From Pseudomonadota bacterium (GTDB taxonomy: Bacteria > Pseudomonadota > Alphaproteobacteria > ATCC43930 > CGMCC-115725): a stretch of DNA of 5,388 bases. Shown here piece after piece: positions 1-4,756 of this stretch. The stretch covers positions 1-5,388 of the forward strand of contig JAJYIC010000196.1 in NCBI GenBank assembly GCA_021790295.1, written 5' to 3'. The notes under the pieces were generated by a model. The model was not told the DNA's origin and did not search any database. It was given only the letters and a program-made list of their open reading frames with translations. Position 1 is the stretch's first letter; the number at the start of each line of letters is the position of its first letter. Both the position numbers and the translations under genes were made by a program.

Positions 1-115
1 GGATCCGCACCCGCGGGAGGGAAAGCGGGTCGTCGCCGCCGAGCGCCAGGACGCCGCCGGCGAGGGTTTGCAGAAACGGCCGCTCGGGAGCGATGGTGTA
101 AAGTCTCGACGGCAA
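1..115 (-). CDS. addB: AddB, N-terminal fragment (double-strand break repair helicase-nuclease subunit)
   Basis: This is the first 38 codons of a gene that runs off the left edge. AddB pairs with AddA to form the helicase-nuclease that resects double-strand breaks for RecA, the alphaproteobacterial counterpart of RecBCD. The visible residues, beginning MPSRLYTIAPERPFLQTLAG and continuing through DPLSLPRVRI, match the usual AddB N-terminus: a short strand (YTI.P), a helix with FL.TL, then a DPL.L...R.RI segment leading to the first helicase-like motif, which lies outside the window. The start is TTG at 115-113; no in-frame ATG or GTG lies between it and the murU stop 23 bp upstream, and an AGCAGG stretch about 10 nt before it may serve as ribosome binding site. 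Position after tsaE-amgK-murU fits the common alphaproteobacterial order, with addA expected next. The identity rests on a short segment plus synteny. Confidence 0.8.
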   Translation of the reverse strand, partial: MPSRLYTIAPERPFLQTLAGGVLALGGDDPLSLPRVRI

Positions 116-138
116 TCGACCGAACCTGCTTGCGGCCT

Positions 139-861
139 CTACCGCTCGACGCGGTGAGAGGAGAGGCGTTGGCGGGTCAGGGCGAGGCCCTCGGGGGTGC
201 CGATGTGGAACCATTCGCCGTCATGAACGAGCCCTTGAAGGCGGCCCTTCATTTCGGCCTGGTCGAAAAGCCGCACGAGAGAGAAGGCGCTTTCCCCGCA
301 ACCCTCGAAAAGACGGCGATGCAAAAGCTGGATGCCGGCAAAAGCAAAAGGCGCGACCTGGCGTTCCCGGCGCCTTCGCGGCTTCCCCAAAGTGTCGAGA
401 AAATAGTCGCCGGCGCCTTCATAACCGACGGCCGAAACCGTTCTCTGCAATAAGAGGAGCGCATCCATGCTTTGGGGGTCGAAAGCGTGGGCCAGACGCT
501 TGAGCGCAGCCTCCCTGCCGTCGAGCCAGAAGACGTCGCTGTTGAGGACATAAAATGCCTCGCCCAGAAGCGGCAGGGCGTGGGCCACGCCGCCGCCGGT
601 GTCGAGAAGTTTTTCCTCTTGGAGGAGCGCAATGCGCGGATGCTTGCGCTCCGAAAGCCGAGAGGCCAGCATCGCCCTTTTGTAGTGAAGATTGACCACG
701 ACGTCTTCGACGCCGGCCATCGCGAGGCGGTCTATCGCATGGTCGAGGAGCGTCTTGCCGGCGAGTTCGACGAGCGGTTTCGGAAGGGAAGCCGTCAAAG
801 GGCGCAGCCGAGTGCCAAGCCCGGCGGCAAGTACCATGGCGCGCTTCGGCGGGAGCGTCAT
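139..861 (-). CDS. murU: MurU-type N-acetylmuramate-1-phosphate uridylyltransferase
   Basis: A 240-residue sugar-phosphate nucleotidyltransferase of the GT-A-like NTP_transferase family. MurU joins UTP and MurNAc-1-P to give UDP-MurNAc in the cytoplasm, the last step of the anhydromuropeptide recycling route known from Pseudomonas and Caulobacter. The N-terminal signature MVLAAGLGTRLRPLT lies at residues 9-23, followed by PKPL at 27-30. The metal-binding Asp is D109 in the LNSDVFW block, and the C-terminal HIGTPEGL block (219-226) closes the sugar site. Length fits the short MurU form, without the extra C-terminal domain of GlmU or RmlA-like enzymes. The ATG at 861-859 overlaps the TGA of the upstream kinase gene (ATGA), implying translational coupling with amgK. 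Substrate is inferred from this pairing; on sequence alone a mannose-1-phosphate guanylyltransferase is possible, and many databases use that name for the family. Confidence 0.85.
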   Translation of the reverse strand: MTLPPKRAMVLAAGLGTRLRPLTASLPKPLVELAGKTLLDHAIDRLAMAGVEDVVVNLHYKRAMLASRLSERKHPRIALLQEEKLLDTGGGVAHALPLLGEAFYVLNSDVFWLDGREAALKRLAHAFDPQSMDALLLLQRTVSAVGYEGAGDYFLDTLGKPRRRRERQVAPFAFAGIQLLHRRLFEGCGESAFSLVRLFDQAEMKGRLQGLVHDGEWFHIGTPEGLALTRQRLSSHRVER

Positions 862-1862
862 TGAGCGCCCCCGTGTTCAGGAATGCGGCGGGCCTTTTGC
901 GGCAGATGGCGTTCGAACCACTCAGCCGCCGGCGCGAGCGCGGGATGGGCGAGATCCTCTTCGAGAAGGCGCCAGACGCGGGCGATATGAGAAAGGTATT
1001 GCGGCTTGCCGTCGCGTTTCCATAAGCGCGTAAAGATGCCGATGATCTTGGCGTTGCGCTGGCCGGCAAGGATCGCCGCTTCGCGCAGAAAGGCGCTCTT
1101 GTCGAGGCCTGGAAAGGCGGCGAGGTAACGCTCGATCATCGCGGCTTTGAGAGCGGGCGGCACGTCGCGCCGGGCGTCTCCGAGAAGCGAGACAAGATCA
1201 TAAGAAGAGGGTCCCAAAACCGCGTCCTGGAAATCGAGAAGCCCGCAACGCCGCACTCCTTTGCGCTCTCGCAGATAAACGAGATTGTCGACGTGGTAAT
1301 CGCGCAGGACGAGAGTGAGGCGCGCCTCTTTCCCCGCCGCTGCCGCAAAAGGCCGCAAAACGCCGCTCCAGGCGGCAAGAAAGGAGGCGCGCTCGGCCTC
1401 CTCCAAGGGCGCGCCCTTGACCGCGGGAACATACCAGTCGGCGAGAAGGGAGGCTTCGAACAAAAGCTTTTCCTCGTCATAAAGCGGGAGATCGGGAAGG
1501 CCTTTTCTGGCGACGGCCTGTTGCAGCGCGATCAGGGCGTCGACGGCGGTCTCGTAAAGCGCCCTCTCGTCGGCGCCCCGGGCGATAAGCCGCGTATACG
1601 TGTCGTCGCCGAAATCCTCGATCAAAAGAAACCCTGTTTCGGCGTCTTCGGCCATCACCCTCGGGGCGCTCAGCCCCAAAGTGCGCAGGATGCGGGCGAC
1701 GGCGAGATAAGAGCCGACGTCTTCCAAAGGCGGCGGCGCGTCCATCAGGACCGCGCGCCTTCCCTGTTCGGCCAGACGGTAATAGGTGCGAAAAGAGGCG
1801 TCGGCCGAAAGGAGGGAAGGCTCGGTTGCGCCCCAGCCGCAGGCCGCGAGAAACCGCTTCAT
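858..1862 (-). CDS. amgK: AmgK-type N-acetylmuramate/N-acetylglucosamine anomeric kinase (APH fold)
   Basis: A 334-residue kinase of the aminoglycoside-phosphotransferase fold. AmgK phosphorylates the anomeric hydroxyl of MurNAc or GlcNAc with ATP, making MurNAc-1-P for MurU. Visible family blocks are: LSADASFRTYYRL (18-30), the nucleotide-loop region; AVLMDAPPP (37-45), holding the expected strand; LLIEDFGDDTYTRL (79-92), the hinge; the catalytic loop LRDYHVDN (186-193), with D188 as catalytic base and N193 as metal ligand; and LLDFQDA (208-214), with D210 replacing the Asp of DFG. The first His of the classical HGDxxxxN loop is Leu here, which I recall as usual for this subfamily. ATG 1862 is chosen because family members begin shortly before FLAA.GWG. 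A TTG at 1952 behind GGAAGGA could add 30 residues and overlap tsaE by 26 bp. The gene sits 64 bp after tsaE and overlaps murU by 4 bp. Confidence 0.87.
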   Translation of the reverse strand: MKRFLAACGWGATEPSLLSADASFRTYYRLAEQGRRAVLMDAPPPLEDVGSYLAVARILRTLGLSAPRVMAEDAETGFLLIEDFGDDTYTRLIARGADERALYETAVDALIALQQAVARKGLPDLPLYDEEKLLFEASLLADWYVPAVKGAPLEEAERASFLAAWSGVLRPFAAAAGKEARLTLVLRDYHVDNLVYLRERKGVRRCGLLDFQDAVLGPSSYDLVSLLGDARRDVPPALKAAMIERYLAAFPGLDKSAFLREAAILAGQRNAKIIGIFTRLWKRDGKPQYLSHIARVWRLLEEDLAHPALAPAAEWFERHLPQKARRIPEHGGAQ

Positions 1863-1926
1863 CGCATTCAGCCGGCAAAAAGGCGCGGCAAGCCCAGCGC
1901 GCTCTCCGCCTTCCGGCTGTTCGCGT

Positions 1927-2391
1927 TCAGAGAGAGGCCGCCACTCTGCCAAGGCGTTCCTTCCAGCGCCGGCCGGCGTCGATTTCCGCCCGACGGCTCC
2001 CCGGCCGCGCGCCGAAGAGGAGCCGCAAGAGAAGGCGCCGGCGCGGCAACAACAAACCGAGGCGCTCGGGCCATTCGATCAGGGAAATGCCGTCGAGAAA
2101 GGCCTCCTCGATGCCGAGTTCGATAGCCTCTTCGGGCTTCTCCAGACGGTAGAGGTCGAAATGCCAGATCATCGGCGCGCTCTCGCCGTAGACCTGAACA
2201 AGGGTAAAGGTTGGGCTCGGCACCTCTTCGCCGGCAAAGCCGCGGGCACGTATAAAGGCGCGCGCAAAGCTGGTCTTGCCGGTCCCCAGTTCCCCCGCAA
2301 GCGCGATGACGTCGCCCGCAACCGAGCCCTCGGCGAGCGCGGCGGCAAGCGAAGCGGTGGCAGCTTCGTCGGGCAGGTCGAGCGGGATCAT
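1927..2391 (-). CDS. tsaE: TsaE, tRNA N6-threonylcarbamoyladenosine biosynthesis ATPase
   Basis: A 154-residue P-loop ATPase that works with TsaB and TsaD to install threonylcarbamoyl on A37 of ANN-decoding tRNAs; ATP hydrolysis by TsaE resets the complex. The Walker A motif GELGTGKT is at residues 33-40. The family block SPTFTLVQVY follows at 59-68, then HFDLYRL (77-83), the ELG segment (91-93) and the ISLIEWPERLG block (102-112), all in canonical order. Length is normal for the family. ATG 2391 is preferred because MIPLDLPDE leads directly into the usual N-terminal helix. A TTG at 2433 is in frame but would place the likely promoter inside the coding sequence. No Shine-Dalgarno precedes ATG 2391, and the candidate -10 lies only 11 bp upstream, so the message may be nearly leaderless. 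It is probably the first gene of the tsaE-amgK-murU-addB transcript. Confidence 0.93.
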   Translation of the reverse strand: MIPLDLPDEAATASLAAALAEGSVAGDVIALAGELGTGKTSFARAFIRARGFAGEEVPSPTFTLVQVYGESAPMIWHFDLYRLEKPEEAIELGIEEAFLDGISLIEWPERLGLLLPRRRLLLRLLFGARPGSRRAEIDAGRRWKERLGRVAASL

Positions 2392-2402
2392 CGCGTCTGC
2401 CG

Positions 2403-2430
2403 TGTATAGCGAGCGCACCCGCTGACGCAA
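2403..2430 (-). promoter_or_regulatory. Candidate promoter of the tsaE operon
   Basis: Reading the minus strand, TTGCGT (2430-2425) and TATACA (2408-2403) are separated by 16 bp and resemble a housekeeping-sigma -35/-10 pair. The -10 ends 11 bp before the tsaE ATG, so transcription should begin about 5 nt upstream of the start codon. This agrees with the lack of a ribosome binding site there. The TSS is inferred from spacing only. Confidence 0.5.
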
Positions 2431-2664
2431 CAATTCCTTCGCCCGAATCGTCGCTCCCCGCCCGCGAAGGCCGGTTGCGCCGCGCCCCTTTTGCGCTTCT
2501 TCCGGTTCGCGCCTTTGCCCGCTGCGCGAGACCGGGGCGGGAACGGGGTGAGGCTCTTACCGCTTGCGCGAATCGTTCTGCGGAGGAAAAGGGAGCGCCC
2601 GCCTGCAACGGGAACGCAGGATGGGCGGCGGCGGCCGCCCGAAACGCGCTTTTCCCCGCCGCAT

Positions 2665-2697
2665 GGCGGAAACGGAAAAGGCACCGGCGTTTCCGCC
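2665..2697. repeat. 10-bp inverted repeat mutually exclusive with the 2677-2706 hairpin
   Basis: GGCGGAAACG (2665-2674) and CGTTTCCGCC (2688-2697) are exact reverse complements around a 13-nt loop. The right arm covers the loop and part of both arms of the terminator-like hairpin, so both cannot form at once. A third hairpin, CCGCC-GCAT-GGCGG (2656-2669), takes up part of the left arm. Three overlapping helices of this kind are the layout of an attenuator, although no ligand domain or leader peptide is recognised. Confidence 0.6.
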
Positions 2698-2706
2698 GGT
2701 GCCTTT
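2677..2706 (-). terminator. Perfect 13-bp hairpin, probable intrinsic terminator on the minus strand
   Basis: AAAGGCACCGGCG (2677-2689) pairs perfectly with CGCCGGTGCCTTT (2694-2706) across a 4-nt loop. Read on the minus strand the loop is GAAA, a GNRA tetraloop, and the stem is followed by TTTTCCGTTT, so termination of a minus-strand transcript is the better reading. On the plus strand the loop is TTTC and the T-rich tail is missing after the stem. No annotated gene lies just upstream on the minus strand, so it would end a small RNA, end antisense transcription from the amidase region, or act as an attenuator ahead of tsaE. Confidence 0.55.
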
Positions 2707-2790
2707 GACCCTCTGTCTCCCAGACGAGGTATTTTCAAGCCTCGGCAAGACGCTAACAGCGATTTACGAGCTTGTCTAATTCTTTTTCGG
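2677..2790 (-). ncRNA. Candidate minus-strand small RNA (speculative)
   Basis: Upstream of the minus-strand terminator is a stretch less GC-rich than its surroundings that can form successive small helices: CAAG/CTTG enclosing CGCT/AGCG (2746-2774), CGAGG/CCTCG (2725-2744) and GTCT/AGAC (2715-2725), ending in the 13-bp GAAA-capped stem. No good minus-strand promoter was found near 2790-2830, so the 5' end is a guess. It belongs to no RNA family I recognise. Confidence is low because short helices are common in GC-rich DNA. Confidence 0.22.
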
Positions 2791-2835
2791 TGCATGTTTG
2801 TTCCCGCCCGCCCGCAGCGCCGAGGGGAGAGGAAG

Positions 2836-2883
2836 GCCCGAAACGCAAAGCCCTCTCGTCGTCGCAGAGGGCCGGCTTCGGGC
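2836..2883. repeat. Nested hairpin upstream of the amidase gene
   Basis: GCCCGAA (2836-2842) pairs with TTCGGGC (2877-2883), enclosing a second perfect stem, GCCCTCT (2850-2856) with AGAGGGC (2866-2872). The outer arm abuts TATACT (2884-2889), a good -10 match for the plus strand that would place a start about 40 nt before the amidase ATG. No -35 match is seen at the right distance. The structure may be an operator, or a terminator for minus-strand antisense RNA, since TTTGCGTTT follows the inner stem on that strand. Confidence 0.45.
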
Positions 2884-2936
2884 TATACTCCGAAGATGAT
2901 CCTTTGCCTTTCCCTGTTCGGGCGCAGAGCGCGCCG

Positions 2937-3683
2937 ATGACCCTCCTTTTCCGCGACAGGCGTTCTCCGAATGAAGCGCCTCGCGCGCGCCCCGACCGCA
3001 TCGACATGCTGGTCCTTCACTATACCGGGATGGAAAGCGCCCGAGGAGCGCTCGAACGGTTGTGCGACCCCGAATCCAAGGTCAGCGCCCACTGGCTCGT
3101 CGAAGAGGACGGAAGCCTGTGGCGTCTTGTTTGCGAAGAGCGGCGCGCCGCCCACGCCGGACAGTCGTTCTGGGCAGGCGAAAGCGGCCTCAACGACGTT
3201 TCGATCGGGGTCGAGATCGTCAACCCCGGACATGATTGGGGGTATCGTCCCTTCCCGGCGGCGCAGATGGCGGCGCTCATCGAACTGTGCCGAGAGATCC
3301 TCGGCCGCCGTCAGATCCCCCCCGACCGCGTCCTCGGCCACAGCGACATCGCACCTGATCGCAAAAAAGATCCGGGGGAGCTTTTCGACTGGCCGGCTCT
3401 CGCCCGCGCCGGGATCGGGATCTGGCCCAGGCCCTCGCCTCGCGCCGTCGAAGGGCGCGACGTTGCGCTACGCCTTTCCGAGCGCGCCGCCGCCATTGCC
3501 GATCTCGCGGCCATCGGTTACGGCGTCGATCAAGGGCGCGAAAGCGCCGCTCTTTCGGCCTTTCAAAGGCGCTTCCGGCCGGCGCTGTGGGACGGCCGGC
3601 TCGACCGGGAAACCGCGATCCGCCTCGCCGAGGTGCGCCGCGCTTTCGATGCGGCGCGGGGAGGCAAATCCGGCGCCTCCTAG
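2937..3683 (+). CDS. N-acetylmuramoyl-L-alanine amidase, AmpD/AmiD type, with peptidoglycan-binding domain
   Basis: A 248-residue zinc amidase (Amidase_2 fold) that cuts the bond between MurNAc or anhydroMurNAc and the stem peptide. The first zinc ligand is H28 in LVLHYTG. SAHWLVEEDG (50-59) and RAAHAGQSFW (70-79) are family blocks, and the catalytic Glu is E93 in IGVEIVNPGH. HSDIAPDRKKDPGE (135-148) supplies ligands H135 and D145 and catalytic K143, matching the spacing of AmpD H154/K162/D164. Residues about 175-235 look like a PG_binding_1 domain (IGYGVD... ALSAFQRRFRP...DGRLDRETAIRLAEV). No signal peptide or lipobox is visible, suggesting a cytoplasmic muropeptide-recycling role, though a periplasmic AmiD-like role cannot be excluded. 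The ATG at 2937 is chosen because conserved sequence begins within 25 residues; its ribosome binding site is weak. The TAG stop overlaps that of the convergent regulator gene. Confidence 0.9.
   Translation: MTLLFRDRRSPNEAPRARPDRIDMLVLHYTGMESARGALERLCDPESKVSAHWLVEEDGSLWRLVCEERRAAHAGQSFWAGESGLNDVSIGVEIVNPGHDWGYRPFPAAQMAALIELCREILGRRQIPPDRVLGHSDIAPDRKKDPGELFDWPALARAGIGIWPRPSPRAVEGRDVALRLSERAAAIADLAAIGYGVDQGRESAALSAFQRRFRPALWDGRLDRETAIRLAEVRRAFDAARGGKSGAS
3680..3683. other. CTAG palindrome forming both convergent stop codons
   Basis: The tetranucleotide CTAG supplies TAG for the amidase on the plus strand (3681-3683) and TAG for the response regulator on the minus strand (3682-3680). The two coding regions therefore overlap by 4 bp end to end, leaving no room for a terminator. 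Each transcript must end inside, or run antisense through, the other gene. Confidence 0.95.
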
Positions 3684-4393
3684 ATGACCTCGACCGCGGG
3701 GGTGAAGATGTAGCCGCTTCCGCGCACGGTCTTGATCATCGTCGGCTTTTGCGGGTCTTCGCCGAGTTTGCGCCGCAAACGCCCGACCTGGACATCGATG
3801 GTGCGGTCGAAGGGTCCCGCCTCGCGGTTGCGGGCAAGATCGAGAAGGCGGTCGCGCGAGAGGATCTGATTGGCGTTGTTGACGAAAGCCGCGAGAAGAT
3901 CGAATTCGCCGGTCGTCAGGCGCACCTCGACGCCCGAAGGGGAAAAGAGTTCGCGGCTGGTCAGATCGAGGTTCCAACCGCTGAAACGCGCCTTGACGCC
4001 GGGCTTTCTTTCGCCTGCGCCCGCCGATCTGCGGCGCAGGATGCTTTTGACCCGGGCTAAAAGCTCGCGCAAGTGAAAGGGCTTCGCCAGATAGTCGTCG
4101 GCTCCCATTTCGAGGCCGAGAATGCGGTCTATGGTTTCGCCGCGCCCGGTGAGGATGAGGATCCCCACTTGCGACTCCTCGTGGAGCTGGCGCGCGAGGC
4201 TGAGCCCGTCTTCTCCGGGAAGGACGACGTCGAGGATCACGAGATCGACCGCAGACTGTGTCATAATTCGCCGCATTTCGGCGCTGCCGGCGGCGGTCGA
4301 AACCCGGTATCCTTCGCTCGACAGATAGTCCTCGACGAAGTCGCGGATCTCGGCTTGATCGTCGAGGACGAGAATGTGCGGCGTCTCATTCAT
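3680..4393 (-). CDS. OmpR/PhoB-family response regulator
   Basis: A 237-residue two-component transcription factor. The receiver domain (about 5-120) has the acidic pair D11/D12, phospho-acceptor D55 in LVILDVVLPGEDG, the switch Thr T82 in LILTGRG and the conserved Lys K104 in DDYLAKPF. The C-terminal winged helix (about 138-232) shows LTTGEFDLLAAF and the recognition-helix/wing block RTIDVQVGRLRRKLGEDP followed by IKTVRGSGYIF. The PFDRTIDVQVGRLRRK wording is typical of an alphaproteobacterial TorR/OmpR-like subgroup whose targets vary, so I give no symbol. ATG 4393 is supported by GAGG at 4406-4403, 9 nt upstream; the frame stays open to 4951, but that extension is low-complexity. No sensor kinase is in the window, so the partner is unknown. 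The gene is convergent with the amidase, with no terminator between them. Confidence 0.93.
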   Translation of the reverse strand: MNETPHILVLDDQAEIRDFVEDYLSSEGYRVSTAAGSAEMRRIMTQSAVDLVILDVVLPGEDGLSLARQLHEESQVGILILTGRGETIDRILGLEMGADDYLAKPFHLRELLARVKSILRRRSAGAGERKPGVKARFSGWNLDLTSRELFSPSGVEVRLTTGEFDLLAAFVNNANQILSRDRLLDLARNREAGPFDRTIDVQVGRLRRKLGEDPQKPTMIKTVRGSGYIFTPAVEVI

Positions 4394-4448
4394 CGAATTC
4401 GGCCTCGGCAACGACTCCCGGTGTTCGCGCGCAGCAAGCGGCGGCGGC

Positions 4449-4477
4449 TTGGCTGCGTCCTCTGTGTTAACTATACA
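4449..4477 (+). promoter_or_regulatory. Candidate plus-strand promoter in an AT-rich patch
   Basis: TTGGCT (4449-4454) and TATACA (4472-4477) are 17 bp apart and give a plausible plus-strand promoter with a start near 4484. It lies within the AT-rich patch 4463-4489, which stands out from its GC-rich surroundings. The patch contains TGTTAAC (4465-4471) and GTTACA (4482-4487), an imperfect inverted repeat that could bind a regulator, perhaps the divergently transcribed response regulator itself. The regulator's own minus-strand promoter probably lies here too (TATAGT at 4475-4470, with no clear -35). Confidence 0.35.
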
Positions 4478-4555
4478 TATCGTTACAATCGGTCGTGAAA
4501 GCCACCCTGGCAAGACCCTCGCGAGGCGCCTCTGCCTTTCCCGCGCTTGTGCGCG

Positions 4556-4588
4556 AAAGAAAAAACCGCCGCCGGCGGGAACCCGCCG
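4556..4588 (-). terminator. Weak minus-strand terminator-like element
   Basis: On the minus strand a GC hairpin (4588-4573, CGGCGG/CCGCCG with a short loop) is followed after 7 nt by TTTTTTCTTT (4565-4556). The gap between stem and T-run makes it a poor intrinsic terminator. It could stop transcription arriving from the macrodomain side before it reaches the response regulator gene. Confidence 0.25.
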
Positions 4589-4695
4589 CAAGCCGGGGTG
4601 TTGAACGGGGCAGGCGAGAGGCCGGATGCTCGCCTTCCTTCCCCCAGTCCGGCTTGGCAAAGTCTCCCTGTCGCGGGTTTGCCACCCGCTAACTT

Positions 4696-4730
4696 GCCGG
4701 TGTCGGCGAAGCCGACGCCGGCGTTTTCTT
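4696..4730 (+). terminator. Strong intrinsic terminator, plus strand
   Basis: GCCGGTGTCGGC (4696-4707) pairs with GCCGACGCCGGC (4711-4722), giving 12 bp with one G-U pair and a GAA loop. GTTTTCTT follows immediately. The T-tract is on the plus strand only, so it ends a rightward transcript, yet no plus-strand protein gene lies between here and the amidase stop at 3683, about 1 kb back. That mismatch is the main evidence for a small RNA or an attenuated leader. Confidence 0.75.
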
Positions 4731-4756
4731 GATTGGGGCGCCCGCCCGGGGGCTTC

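Larger units (their letters stand above)
2392..2936. other. 545-bp intergenic region between divergent tsaE and amidase genes
   Basis: No convincing gene is seen. Short open frames cross it on both strands, but they are Arg/Ala/Pro-rich, lack ribosome binding sites and match no family I know. From the tsaE side it holds the tsaE promoter (2403-2430), a small hairpin (2597-2626: GCCC/CCTGC against GCAGG/GGGC), a cluster of overlapping hairpins (2650-2706), a chain of weak helices in a less GC-rich stretch (2715-2774), and a nested hairpin (2836-2883) before a TATACT box. No tRNA or SRP RNA signature was found. In related genomes a sensor-kinase gene often lies upstream of tsaE; none is here. 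Confidence 0.7.
4484..4730 (+). ncRNA. Candidate structured small RNA or attenuated leader, plus strand
   Basis: A transcript from the candidate promoter to the strong terminator would be about 245 nt. Its core folds into a rod: CAAGCCGG (4589-4596) pairs with CCGGCTTG (4649-4656), then GGGG (4607-4610) with CCCC (4641-4644), then AGGCGAG (4612-4618) with CTCGCCT (4629-4635) around a 10-nt loop. GCGGGT/ACCCGC (4673-4689) follows, which competes with TGGCAAA/TTTGCCA (4655-4684), and the terminator stem comes last. I do not recognise a known family: the rod is too short for 6S RNA, and tmRNA, RNase P and SRP signatures are absent. It could be an independent sRNA or a terminated leader for the macrodomain gene 130 bp downstream. 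The 5' end is uncertain, and the palindromic core would fold on either strand. Confidence 0.35.

Noticed and set aside
1..6. BamHI site GGATCC exactly at the window start, suggesting a cloned-fragment end
   Set aside because: Another GGATCC occurs near 4158 and addB reads normally up to position 1, so nothing supports an artificial junction.
1293..2409. Long plus-strand open frames opposite amgK and tsaE
   Set aside because: They are antisense to well-supported genes, have low-complexity Arg/Gly/Ala composition typical of GC-rich shadow frames, and show no ribosome binding site or family motif.
2475..2708. Plus-strand 77-codon open frame in the tsaE-amidase gap
   Set aside because: Arg/Ala-rich with no ribosome binding site, and it crosses the hairpin cluster, so it is better explained as non-coding.
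2772..2936. N-terminal extension of the amidase to an ATG at 2772
   Set aside because: The 55 extra residues resemble neither a signal peptide nor a domain, and they include the nested hairpin and the TATACT box.
2392..2936. tRNA, SRP RNA or tmRNA in the gap
   Set aside because: No T-loop GGTTCGAATCC-like sequence, no SRP apical loop (GGTCAGG...GGAAG) and no tag-peptide frame was found on either strand.
4590..4690. Minus-strand resemblance to part of a cobalamin riboswitch (CCCGCGACAG, AAGCCGGACTGGGGGAAGG)
   Set aside because: The order of elements is wrong, the GGTGAAA-type segment is missing and the conserved B12 box is not present. The similarity is to short GC-rich words only.
4589..4722. 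6S RNA (GGGGTGTT near an internal loop) as identity for the structured region
   Set aside because: The rod spans only 68 nt, much shorter than the 160-200 nt 6S fold, and no long closing stem with a central bubble could be drawn.
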